Assembly: GCA_027382625.1 (NCBI GenBank)
Contig: JAJKFJ010022765.1
Coordinates: forward strand, 1 to 64,000
DNA: 64,000 nucleotides
From: Tetmemena sp. SeJ-2015
Taxonomy: Eukaryota > Ciliophora > Spirotrichea > Sporadotrichida > Oxytrichidae
Direction: 5' to 3'
In this document: positions 10,484-20,250 of the stretch, piece by piece
Layout: each line of letters begins with the position of its first letter
Position numbering within the stretch: position 1 is the stretch's first letter
The notes under the pieces: model-generated
Databases searched by the model: none
Told to the model about the DNA's origin: nothing
Seen by the model: the letters and a program-made list of their open reading frames with translations, nothing else
Made by a program: the position numbers and the translations under genes

Positions 10484-12046
10484 TTAGGATTTAGTAGTAC
10501 TTAAAAGATTTTATTTATTTTATTTGTTAATCACATTTTAATTTTATTTCCACTCCTGCTTCCTCATGATGAACATTCCATTTAACTTTTCCATCATATT
10601 CAAATTCAAAATTATCTCAATCCATTTATGCAAACAGAGAGAGAAGATAGTTAAAGATAGAGAGAATGTAAATTAAAATCTATTGTGACGATTCTTAGGA
10701 GTCCCAGTCTCTTCAATGATAGTTTTTTGTGACACCAACCCAGGCAACGACACAGACGATGGCAAGGAATCTAGTAGCCAAAGAAAGTGCCCTTGTCAGG
10801 TGAGCCGTAGAAAAGTCCCTTCTGAGTCGAGAAGAATCCAGTGGCGATGGTGCCCCAGACACCTCCGAAGAAGTGCACTGGTGCAGCCTCAACTGGGTCG
10901 TCCACATGAAGCATGTCCAGGATTTTGCAGCCAGCCACGTACCAGAGAGCGCCGATGCAGCCGATAATGAAGGCTGCCCAGGGCTCAACCTGGTCGCAGC
11001 AGCCAGTAATTGACACAAGTCCAATCAAAGCTTTTACTTATTAGATGTGCGCAGTCGTATCTGTTCACGAAGTTGTAGGTTCCTAAAAGTCAATTGATTA
11101 GTTTAATGAGAGAGTATGAGGCATGAAAAGATTGTTAGTGCTTCCTCCGTTGAAGAATAGCCAGGCAACCCACAAGATAAGAGTAAGAAAATAAATATTT
11201 GTACACATTTCTGGTTTGATTGTGGGGTCTGAACTCATTTGCATATAAGATAATCCTTGTTGACATGGTTTATAACCTTCTGATAATGATGTGACAATAA
11301 ATGATTAATTTAAGAGTTATAATTAATTATTTTTCATTTTTAATTATTTTTTGGTCTTGGCCTTGATCTGATCTCTGACAGCCTCAAATAGAATAAGCGT
11401 TTATAATTAAGGATATAAGGAGATGGAGCTTTCTCAGAATATTTATTTATGCTTAATTAGATTAACAGCACCCCAGTTTTAAACAGTATCTGCAACTCTT
11501 AATGTATAGTTATTAAGCAGTCGTATTTAGTTGTCTGCTGAACTATAGTAAGGAAACGAGTCCACTGAAAGCGCAAGAGATAGCTGAATAAGTTTATCCA
11601 CCAGTGAAGAACATATATCCAGTTATAACTATCAGGGTTCCTAGCACAATTCATCATAATAAACTTGAATATAATACTATCCATTTAATTTGAATGAAGG
11701 TGTTGTTATTAGCAACTAAGTCGTTAGAATGCTGTTTCTGGTGCTTTAAAGCAATCTGAGTGGCTTTAAAAAGTGATAATTTTAGGTGCTTTGCGAGGAT
11801 TGTTTCTTTCTTATTGAATTGAGTAGTAGTATTTTATCCTTGTCCCCAGGTCCATGCCAATATAATTTCTATGAGTGCTCTTCCAAAGGCAAAACCATAG
11901 CCAACTAGCCAAAATGAGATAGTATAATAATTTGAGATTCTTGATGAGCATGGTGCTTCTGTTCTTGGGAATTGATGAGTGCGAATCCTGCTGACATGAA
12001 GAATATGAACCCTGCTGATACCAAGATCCATACTGCATTAGTGCCC
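8957..12046 (-). CDS. AMT: Ammonium transporter A (Amt/Mep), odd-even scrambled over two blocks
   Basis: Predicted plasma-membrane ammonium channel of the Amt/Mep/Rh family with 11 TM segments. Reading order alternates between an odd block (8957-10483) and an even block (11355-12046): start ATG at 10483, TGA at 8957-8959. Eighteen MDSs rebuild a protein with [44 protein letters not shown] (first pore His and its Asp), CNGILIGLVSIAG and FPVHALGGVWG (second pore His), and an acidic/basic cytosolic tail. Pointers match at all inter-block junctions, 4-13 bp long. One residual single-base frame slip remains in MDS 15 (11513-11542). Family identity is certain; whether the gene makes protein depends on that slip being an assembly error. 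Confidence 0.93.
10689..11185 (-). other. AMT-B even MDS block (4 MDSs)
   Basis: In reading order: 11126-11185 ([12 protein letters not shown]), 11052-11091 (GTYNFVNR), 10729-11032 ([10 protein letters not shown] to VGVT), 10689-10715 (KRLGLLRI). Pointers to the partner block, minus-strand sense: TACTCTTATC, CAATCTTTT, GACTTTTA, TACGACTG, AGCTTTGATT, GTCAC, TGAAGAGACTG, CTAAGAATCG. Joining at these repeats keeps frame except for one extra base near 10767. Confidence 0.93.
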
Positions 12047-13916
12047 CCCCCCAACAACAATAACAATAAAAAATCTTTAATTATCATTATAAATGTAGTA
12101 TTTATTTAATTTTTGCGTCACCAGCTCAACCTTCTTCTACTCCATGAAGAGACTGAAATTGATAATTAGGTTTATTATTTCTAAGAATCGACAAGGCTAT
12201 CGAAATAATTGGTCTGGACATCGCAGAGATGGGTGGTGTTAGTGAGGACATTTACGAGAAGATGAGAAGAGACTTTGCCAATTCCCTTCCAGGCTCTCCT
12301 CGATAGTTTGCTTCCATGCAAGGAACTAAGGCCCCTGCCGTCAATGTCAACGACTCAGAGAGAAAGCTCTCAATTGACAGAGCTGATCGATGATGAGCCA
12401 CTGACGCTCACAACATTTACTCGCAGTTTAAACTCTGAAAATATTTCAAGTTCAAAAAAAATTGTTTGTCTCTCTATCTTAGTTTATAAAAACAGAGTGA
12501 TCGCGTGAGAAAGAGGGAGCCTCTCTTCTTTAAATGGTATCAACAAAATACTTATCATATGACACACCTATAAATCAAATTTAAACATCTCACACATTTA
12601 TATATCCGAGTTTTCAAGCCGAAGAATATTTATCTCCTTACACTTTATTTTCTCCTCATTTTGTTTTCTTAAAATTGCTTATACGCAAATCAAAGCTCCG
12701 TTACACAAGGCACCACAGTCGTAAGATAGTCTTTAAAAGTCTAGACTTAACGAAAACTGCAACAACTCCACCTGCAGATCCTGAGATGACTGTGTTCATA
12801 ATAATCTTGGCGGGTCCATTAGCTCTTGGCACAAAAAGATTGGATTCCTGATAAGAGTACCAGTGACCACGAAGGTTTGATATCTCCTATAAAGTTAAAC
12901 TCATCGCTTTGGTTGACGAGCCACTCCTTGAATGCCAAGTGATAATCCTTGTGCTGTATGCAAGTAAAGTAAAGTAAAGTAAAATTTAGGGAATATAATT
13001 AATAATCTATTTCAAAACCAGCACTTATTACAGTTCTAGTTGAGAAACATCTTATTATCCTATGTAAGTATGGCGTTAGTTAATATTTTTGTAGGGATAT
13101 TTAGAACTCAGTGGGTGACTACTAGCATTCAAAAATTTCCTACTTTTTATGCTGGGATCGGTCTCCTTGTTTCTTCTGCTTCCAGCTTTTTGTGCTATAT
13201 GCAATATTGATATACCTAGTATGTATAGTTAATGATGTGAGTGCTCTAGATTAACGCTCTATCTTCTCTCCTCTCCGTTTTAACGCTTGGCAAGTCTGTC
13301 CTTCTCCTTGCCGTATCTCTCGCCTAGAATAGCTGCTCCACAGAAACCTGCACATCCTCCCACCAAATGAATGGTAGTCACTCCTGCGAAGTCGTGGAAT
13401 CCTCTTTGCATGAGCCAGCCGCCACCCCAGGTCCAGGCAACTACAACTGGATAGATGAATCCAGTCTACAGGAACGAAAATATGATGTATGTGTTCAGTT
13501 GCGTTCGCTCTGCTAGTGACCCTGACACGATAGTTGCAGAGGTAGATGCGAATGCGAAGTAATTAAATGAGAGTGTGATTAGATTTTTGGAAGTGGAAAA
13601 TCCAGAGAAGGTAGTGATCCTCAGGAGTACTTTCGAAACCGCTTGATGCGAAGTAGTCTGGGCTTCCTCCGATGAATGTCTTGACATCGCCGAATGCGAA
13701 AGCGTAGCCGACCAGCCAGAAGGCAATAGATCCCACGCATGCATCGAATAAATTTTTGATTAGAATGCTTGTTGAGTTCTTGGCTCTGACTGAACCGCAC
13801 TCGAGGAGTGCAAAGCCAGCCTGCATAAAGAAAATCATGGCAGTCGAGACGAGAGTCCACACTGCGTTGATGGCTTCTCGTTCGCTGTATACCGTACTCG
13901 AATATGGTCCCGGCAT
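10689..13916 (-). CDS. AMT: Ammonium transporter B (Amt/Mep), scrambled with inverted MDSs
   Basis: Second Amt paralogue. The N-terminus is a continuous run at 13190-13916 ([10 protein letters not shown]..., [53 protein letters not shown]), interrupted by one IES. Then the order alternates between 12688-12955 and 10689-11185, and finishes with two MDSs on the plus strand at 12117-12438. The rebuilt middle and C-terminus contain [75 protein letters not shown] and [17 protein letters not shown]. Both pore His motifs are present. Unsolved: the junction between LGERYGKEK... and [11 protein letters not shown] near 12.95/13.2 kb, and one extra C near 10767. Confidence 0.92.
11355..12046 (-). other. 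AMT-A even MDS block (9 MDSs)
   Basis: M2 11974-12046, M4 11934-11966, M6 11877-11911, M8 11836-11865, M10 11693-11781, M11 11591-11650, M13 11550-11582, M15 11513-11542, M17 11355-11385. Same orientation and monotonic order as the odd block. M10 and M11 are consecutive, separated by a conventional IES (11651-11695, pointer ATT). M2 starts beside a C run (12044-12052). Translated alone the block looks like a frameshifted pseudogene; joined to the odd block it is coding. Confidence 0.93.
12117..12438 (+). other. AMT-B inverted MDSs (C-terminal)
   Basis: Plus-strand coding although the rest of the gene is on the minus strand. 12117-12155 encodes [13 protein letters not shown] and joins by GTCAC and TGAAGAGACTG to minus-strand MDSs. 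12181-12438 starts exactly with pointer CTAAGAATCG and encodes [17 protein letters not shown] then a Ser-rich tail. A candidate 18-bp IES (12387-12404, pointer CTGA) removes two TGA codons and extends the tail to TGA 12436-12438; otherwise the protein stops at 12391. Confidence 0.9.
12688..12955 (-). other. AMT-B odd MDS block
   Basis: In reading order: about 12892-12950 ([10 protein letters not shown]... NF), IES 12875-12894 (pointer CTT), 12850-12874 (VVTGTLI), 12734-12842 ([14 protein letters not shown]... VKSRLL), 12688-12723 ([11 protein letters not shown]). The spacer between the second and third MDS is only 7 bp (12843-12849). The 36-bp MDS 12688-12723 supplies exactly the residues missing between its two partners at 11052-11091 and 10729-11032. 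Confidence 0.92.
12956..13070. repeat. Dispersed repeat with AAAGT tandem tract
   Basis: Contains AAAGTAAAGTAAAGTAAAAT, CCAGCACTTATT and TTATCCTATGTAAG in the same order as both arms of the large inverted repeat (61270-61370 and its complement near 62150-62260). It lies in a spacer between AMT-B MDSs, so it is probably eliminated DNA. Confidence 0.75.
13561..13594 (-). other. IES in AMT-B, pointer ACTTC (minus sense)
   Basis: GAAGT on the plus strand at 13556-13560 and 13590-13594. Excision joins LLWIFHF to [10 protein letters not shown] in frame. Confidence 0.9.
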
Positions 13917-14050
13917 TATTCCTCACATAAGAATATTATGAATGAGAATAGCAGATTTGAATTGCGTAATATATGAGTGAGTAATGGTTTAAGGGTAGGC
14001 TGTGCTAATAGTAATATTAATTAATATTATTTTATAATTTAGATAGTTAT

Positions 14051-14920
14051 TCAATACACGAGAAAGTTCTCAATTATAAACAATAATCTATCCAAAATTA
14101 TAACATTGACTAATTAATTTGGGAACTGTCCTTAAACTAGTAATATAGCTGGGAATTTAAATAAAAGAGTGTTAATTAATGAGTAAATTAAAATGGATTA
14201 AATGGATGCTAGTTCGACTATAATTTATTTGAATAATATTTACTCTCTGTATATATAAGAATTTTCCGTGCTTCCAGTTTTTATACGGGGGTAACTCAGC
14301 TCCCCAATGTTACAAAAGCTTTTATCGTTCATTATTGCGCGTAATTAAGAAAAGTGATTTTAATTTATAAGGAAAGACTCTACCTATTATATCAAACTAT
14401 ATGTGTTCGTTAGGAGTTTAGTTCTAAGTGTCCTTCTATCTATGAAATGGTACTGTGGTGCCATTCTTGCTTGAGTAGAGCCCATAATGGTTCTATTAGA
14501 TTCAGGGAATAGCAATGGGAGGCAGAAATTTTACTACTCGCAGTGATACAGTATTTTAGCTTGGGACTCTTGTGAATTGAAAGGTTGCTCATGATGATGA
14601 TGATGCTCTTCGGCATTCAAGATATAGTTGGCTAAGCAATACCTCATAGATGACTGGTTGTTGCTCTCGGTAATGGCTTTAATGGGGGAGGGAAATATAT
14701 AAGAGTTATTGGTCGAAGTTGATCTTTTAGCATGCTCTCAAGGGTTTTAATCATACCTATGGCTTTAGACTTGAGCTGAGGTAGAAGCTCATTAAAAACT
14801 GAATAAGTCAAAGTTTTGAAGCTGATATCAAGGGATACAAGAAATTAAAACTGATAAAAGGGAGATTCTAAAGTCATCCTATCTTCTTTAGCGTGATCTG
14901 AAGTGTGTCTCGACATCCAT
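14051..14920 (-). CDS. Unknown protein, His-run and Gln-rich
   Basis: Reading TAA/TAG as Gln, the minus strand is open from ATG 14920 (MDVETHFRSRQRRQDDFR) to TGA 14051-14053 with two breaks. The first is fixed by a tiny IES candidate (pointer ATC, 10 bp, near 14835), the second is one base at a C run near 14690 and may be a sequencing error. Recognisable features: an HHHHH run, PLLFPESNRTIMGSTQARM and a basic segment. The last third (below about 14300) is low-complexity and may not be coding. No family recognised. Confidence 0.5.
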
Positions 14921-15396
14921 TTTTAAATTAGCAAAATTATATTGAGAATAGATTAATTGTGAAGTCATCCGAATAACGCTCAATCATGAACTAAAAGAAG
15001 ATGAAGAAGAGGGTAAAGAGACGAGAAGCCTGGAACATATATCACGGTGTTAAGAGGTATGATAAAGAAAATTAAAGAAGAAGATAATATCGAATATTTT
15101 AATATCTAACTGGCAAGCTGAAGATCGGGGGAGAATTTACTAATTTAACTGCCATCATGTTGTGGTCCGCGACGTATTTTTAATTAATTATTAATTTTGA
15201 TTAAATACTGTACTATAATATGTTTGTAATATCTTTAAAAACTTATTAAAAGCACCTCTCATTAGAGAGAGTGAATAACTAAAAGTTAAGACTAAATAGC
15301 TTTGAGAAACAATTTAGGATAATTAAAGCGTCTATCGATGGTATTGGATATGAGATAGTGAGTTAATTAGAGTAGGTTTTATAGACACGTATTAAC
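14921..15396. other. AT-rich spacer
   Basis: No coding or repeat signal found on either strand. Confidence 0.4.
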
Positions 15397-17440
15397 TCAA
15401 ACTATACTACTTAATGCCGAATGGAATTAATAATCAGAGCTAGTCTAAACTTACACAATAAACCTCATTGCATAAATTTATTTCTGATGGTTTATATCAA
15501 ATCTGCCAGTTTCGTGCTTTGCCCCCAGTCCTTTTCCATAGACTACCTTAGGAATTATAAGACTGTCATCTTCTCCACTCAGGTCGTTCCTATTTAGGCT
15601 ATTTCTTAGGTTTATTGTGTTGTCATTCATCTTTTGGAAAGAGCTCTTCACCATACTACGCTTCTGATTGAAAGAGGCAACAGCTGAGGCTCCTGGAGAT
15701 AAGAAGCCGAAGTCCTTCCTCAGTTTTTGATACACTTCATCAGGTACTCCTCCTAGCTCAGAGATAAACCAATGACTCTATTCATTTGGAATTTAAATCG
15801 TGTTTGCGATTTATCAAGTCCGATAACTTCTATCTCCTTGGGCACTCTTAAAAGATTTAGTTTCTTCATTAGTAAGAAGAAAGGAAGAGTTATTGCAGTC
15901 ACCCAAGTAGCTATAGCAACAGCTCCTAGCAGCTGAAGTCCGAGCTGCTTAATGCCTACAGAGGGATTGTAGAACAAGCCTTTCTCAGTGTTAAAGAAGC
16001 CTACTGCCATCACTCCCCAAAATCCTCCTGAAGTGTGGACAGCTGAGGCCTCCAGAGGATCGTCAATGTGGAACTTGTCAAGCAGTCTGCATCCGATTGA
16101 ATAGAACAGAGAACCAACAGTGCCCACAATAAAGGCTGACCAGACCTTCGATTTAATCGCAAGAGGCAGTACAAGAAACGAGTCCTACAATAATTCCGTT
16201 GCAAATTGTGCCTGGGTCATATTGGGAAACGAAAGAGTAGGTTCCAGTTATTCTAGGCTTGAAAAAAACTGCAAAGAGTCCACCAGCTGCAGCTGATATC
16301 ACGTTAATCATGATAACTTTAGCAGGACCATTTTTTCTCTCAGTGAACATGAGAGCACTACCCCCATTGAAAAATAGCCAGCATACCCAAAGGAGTAAAG
16401 TTCCTGTCACAATTAGCCACAAAAAAAGATGAATAGTAAATTAGTGCTGGGTTGTGAGCTTTGAATTCTGGCTGTTAAACAGAAATCCACTCCTTAAATG
16501 CCTCTTAATAGTCTCCTTTCACATGCTTAAGAACTTCATTAAATTCATGGTCATCCCACTTTATGCTGTTTCTTCCTGCCACTCCTACATAATGATCTAC
16601 ATCCTTCAATCTGTTCTCCTTTCTTCATTGCCTCTTAGATTCATAACATTTTTATAAGCTTGATTTAATTAATATTTGATTCTCCTGATTCTGTCTTTTC
16701 CATATCTCTCACCAAGAGTTCTTGCTCCCCAAATGGCGCACACTCCACCAACTAAGTGGACCACACCTGAGCCTGCAAAGTCAAGGAACCCAAGATCCTT
16801 AAGCCATCCATATCCGTGAGATGTGTCAGCCCAAATCCAAGCGCACACCACTGGGTATATAAAGCTGGTCATGAAATAATTTAAGAGATGAAGAAGGAGA
16901 AGCAAAGGTAAGTAGCCAACTAGCAGCGCTCTGCCAGAGCTCCAGAGACGATAGTAGCTGAAGTTGCTGCAAACGAGTACTGGAAAATCCACCACTTGTA
17001 GTTATCATCAGGTAGGTCTTAGAAATCATTCGAGACGAAGTACTATTTTCCAAAGCCCATAAATCCGTGCACATAAAATGAAGAGCTAAAATAAATGTAT
17101 GAACTTGAACATCTCCGAAGGCGAATGCATATCCCACAAGCCAATAACCGATACATCCAATTGCAGAGTCACACAAATTCTTGATAAGGATGCTCTATGA
17201 ATTCTTTTGTCTCACACTTCCTACTTCGACTAGTGCGAAGCCACTCTGCATGAAGAAGATCATGGCTGTTGCCACCAGGGTCCATACGATTTCTACTGCA
17301 AAACTTTAATAACTTTAATTTTATGTTAATGCATCCTTGGTGCTGTAAACTTGCTATTCAGGCCCCACCAAGTTGTCATATTGCTCAAACTGTCTATTCA
17401 CATTCGATGCTTAAAAAGATAAAGTAATTAGCAGATGCAT
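15397..17440 (-). CDS. AMT: Ammonium transporter C (Amt/Mep), not scrambled
   Basis: Third Amt paralogue, collinear on the minus strand from ATG 17440 to TGA 15397-15399 (TAA codons near 15478 read as Gln). Motifs: FWL-like [105 protein letters not shown], and a long cytosolic tail with [10 protein letters not shown]. At least four IESs were solved (pointers TGCA, ATGT, TTCAT, CTAATT in minus sense). Two further breaks, near 16560-16680 and 15745-15800, look like IESs but I could not fix their pointers. One extra base lies at about 16145. It gives the collinear comparison for the scrambled paralogues next door. Confidence 0.93.
16417..16444 (-). other. IES, pointer CTAATT (minus sense)
   Basis: AATTAG on the plus strand at 16411-16416 and 16439-16444. 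Excision joins FKAHNPALI to VTGTLLLW in frame. Confidence 0.92.
16876..16892 (-). other. 17-bp IES, pointer TTCAT (minus sense)
   Basis: ATGAA on the plus strand at 16871-16875 and 16888-16892. Excision joins LCFSFF to MTSFIYPVV in frame and avoids TGA. Confidence 0.85.
17075..17112 (-). other. IES, pointer ATGT (minus sense)
   Basis: ACAT on the plus strand at 17071-17074 and 17109-17112. Excision joins AFAFGDV to HGFMGFG in frame. Confidence 0.92.
17301..17333 (-). other. IES, pointer TGCA
   Basis: TGCA at 17297-17300 and 17330-17333. Excision joins VYSTKDA to [12 protein letters not shown] in frame. Confidence 0.92.
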
Positions 17441-18690
17441 TGTGTTGCAATTATTAGTTGAGAATGTGTCTTTGAAATGGCAGATTGTTTCTTTTATTTG
17501 CTTGCTTGCTTTTTAATTCCTCCTCTTTTTCCTACTCTGTCTTACTGCATTTTAAGATTGAGGTTTCTTCTTCTATCGTAAACAGCAATTAAAAAATACT
17601 AAACCTATGCTTTTAAATAGTGTTTTAAGTTTATGGAGGGGAGCGTCTGGAGTGAGCTGCCTGCTCTAATAGATTAAAGCAGATGCCATGGAAGGAGCCT
17701 CTAGAGCAGAAACAGTAGAAGCAGATAGCAATATTAGAGTGTTTAATAGTGCTCTCTTTCGCTTACTCTACAATCAATAATATTAAAAATTTTGTATGTG
17801 ATTATAAGAACATTTATGACTGAATGTCATGTTATAATTGTATTTTATAATCTATCATTTCTCATAAATAATTTAATCACATTGTTAGTCAGTCAGTTGT
17901 TCTACTTATTTATTAACTCATATATCCAATAATAAATATAATTCCTCATCAGAAGAATTATCTTTTGTTCTTTTAAAAAAAAGTAAAAAAAAAGTAAATT
18001 CATTGTAAATAAGTCTTATTTTTGCCTACAATTTATTATAGTTGAGGTTATAAAAATATATAAATTTGATAAAAATTCATGCATGCTTGAAATTTTATTA
18101 AAAGCACTTAAGAATAGTAAAAGTATTGATAATAATATTTAATATGAAGATGATGTGCTTTTATTAAAGATATATTTAATTAATTGTTGAGAAAATATAA
18201 AAAGATTGATTAGTTGAATTTTTGTAAAAATTTTTGTCAAAATGAAAAGAAGGAGCAGTTTAAACAAGACACAGAACACCAATTAAAGTCTCAAATAAAC
18301 GACACAGCCGCTTTCTTATAGATTAAAATTGAATACAATTTGAGGAAGTGCTTAAATTATTATGTGTGTGTTTGGTAATGGTGGATTTGTCTACTTAGAC
18401 TAATTTTTTATTGGAAAATGTCGCCTCTTTCCTATTACTGAAAGGTCAAAAGGCGTTTCTGACCAGAGTTGCCTTAGAATTTGCGCAACATCTGAATAGG
18501 TAAATAGTGAATTGCCATCCGTGTGTAGAGAGCCGGCGGAGAACTGCTTGTTTGTATCTGATCAGCATACACGTCCTCAATCTGAATGGGCGAGACATCT
18601 AAATAGTTATTCTTCTAGATTTGAGAAAGCCTACTCTCTAGAAATGGTATCAGGTTTCATGTCTGGCATGTAAGCAAGAATACCTTATTA
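17441..18690. other. Spacer with weak coding-like islands
   Basis: Two short plus-strand stretches (17635-17770 and 18240-18420) are open with many Gln codons and GC-richer than their surroundings. Neither matches a family and I could not link them, so they are only possible MDSs of unknown genes. Confidence 0.3.
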
Positions 18691-20250
18691 GTGCTTGATC
18701 GAATTCAATTGTATAAGTGGATAAATTTATTACAAGCTTGGAAATAATCATCTGCTTATTTGAATTATTTAAATGAATGTCCTCCTCTCAGTTTAAGACG
18801 ATAGCAATCCCGCGAAGTGATTATGACAACAGTATAAAATTTGATTAAGAAGGCATAGACCTTTTAACTATTCCCGTAGAGGCTTGACCTCTAAATTTGG
18901 GATATTGATTGATTGAATTATAAAGTAGGAACTGTCCTCCTCTCAGTAACTGCAAGACTAGTTCTATCACTACGAAGTAGTTACTGAGCTAATTTTGACC
19001 TATAATTCTTACAGTGCGACTTCTTAAAATGTGTGCTCTGGACAAGAATAGAAATTTAGGCGAAAAAATTGGATGGAAGACAGCCAAGAGGTGTTTCTAA
19101 GATGAAATCGTCTTTCAATTTGAAGAATTTTCGGGGGGGGGCCTTTCCTCGTCATCCACTTTTTTTCATAAAAATATGAAAAATCACGATCTAGCCTAAA
19201 ATCACCCAAAAACACCAAATTTTTAGTCCAAATTCAAATTAAAATGCCTATCCTATTCATATTCTTTATTTTAGAGAATTAGCAAAAATATTTTAGAACA
19301 TCGGGATTGAAAATTTCATCTTTAAGGCGGCTTTAAAGAGAATTACCTTTATTTTATTGCAAAGATTATTACAAATTCTTTATTGATAACTAACAAAGAT
19401 ATTTCATGCTTAAAGTCATTTATTTATATAAATTTCTTGCAAACTAGCTTTAAGTAATTTAAAAATAAATATCTAGTTTATTAATTATAAAGTCTTTGAA
19501 AGATAGATAAAATAAAAAAGACTTCTTTATTTATTATGTTTATATAGAAAAAAATGGTTGCAATAAATATAAATAGATTTAAATATAAAATTTAGATTTA
19601 CTAGCTTTTAATAGGAGCTTGGAACTTCATGTAAGAAGAGAATTCTATAGGTCTTAAATAAAACATAAAAGATCTATGAGTTATTTTTTTTTAATTAGAA
19701 ATCTTATTCTCATAAAAGTATTAAATTTATATTAATTAGATGATCATTCATTCACAATTTAATTTCGAAATCCATTTTCATTCAAGGTTCTCACAAATAC
19801 TCTACAATATAGAAAATGAGTAGAATAGGCATTTTGAATTTGAATTTGGACTAAAAATTTGGTGTTTCTGGGTGATTTTAGTCTAGATCGTGATTTCTCA
19901 TTTTTCATGAAAAAAAGTGGATGACGAGGAAAGGCCCCCCCCCCGAATAATTCTTTTACTCTGGCTTAAGTCTTCAATCGAGAGGCCTCTCGATGAAAGG
20001 TATGAGTTGGAATGAAGCAATGTGTCGATAGCTAGGCAAGTAAGAAGTTCTAAATTGCTTTTAAATGGTTGTGCTTTCTTGCTCTAGATGGTCATTTTGC
20101 ATGTTACTCCTTCTTATATGTTCAAAAGATGAAATTTAGATTAAGTTAGATTAACCCCTCACAACAATCGATCATCCACTATTAGACTCCTTAAAGGGAG
20201 GATGAGGTGGAATTGAAGGCACGGATCTTTTTCTTCTTTGATGGACTCAT
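18690..20250. repeat. Dispersed repeat, copy 1 (split by a TIR element)
   Basis: Shares ordered blocks with 26220-26770: GTGCTTGATCGAATTCAATT / GCGTGATCGAATTTAATT, CCTCTCAGTAACTG / CTTCTCAGTAACTG, TTGGAATGAAGCA..., AGATTAACCC.TCA..ACAAT.GATCATCC. Copy 1 is interrupted at 19131-19946 by a G-tipped TIR element that copy 2 lacks. No coding capacity seen. Confidence 0.7.
19131..19946. mobile_element. G-tipped TIR element (MITE-like), second family
   Basis: About 815 bp with inverted ends of roughly 130 bp: TCGGGGGGGGGCCTTTCCTC on the left, its complement ending CCCCCCCCCCGA on the right, continuing through the GATCGTGATTT... and AATTTGAATTTGGACT blocks. The interior is AT-rich with no transposase frame. 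The tips resemble those of the 4331-5205 element only in the long G run. Target repeat is unclear; AATT lies near both ends. Confidence 0.85.

Noticed and set aside
10716..10967. Plus-strand frame antisense to AMT-B
   Set aside because: Shadow of the conserved minus-strand Amt sequence; no family signal.
11040..11060. A short intron or IES inside CTAATAAGTAAAAG at the AMT-B YDC/ALIGL junction
   Set aside because: No pointer or GT-AG option keeps the frame; the missing residues are supplied by the MDS at 12688-12723.
11556..11592. Segment 11561-11592 as an MDS joining FAY to GALAERTQ by pointers CTTAT and GGA
   Set aside because: It breaks collinear order and uses short pointers; the 9-10 bp pointers TATCTCTTGC and CGTTTCCTT place it between NTLIS and FCLKPIVY and fix that frame. 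Kept as a testable alternative.
11499..12087. A degenerate Amt pseudogene
   Set aside because: Frameshifts vanish when pieces are alternated with 8957-10483 at matching pointers; the stretch is the even MDS block of AMT-A.
12949..13196. AGCACAA repeat as the pointer joining the AMT-B N-terminal part to [11 protein letters not shown]
   Set aside because: The two copies are in different codon phases, so joining there would break the frame. The junction remains open.
15478..15480. TAA ending the AMT-C tail (and many other TAA/TAG ends)
   Set aside because: TAA and TAG fall at glutamine positions of conserved proteins (e.g. DHFR TSQQHLED, U2A' tail), so only TGA was used as a stop.
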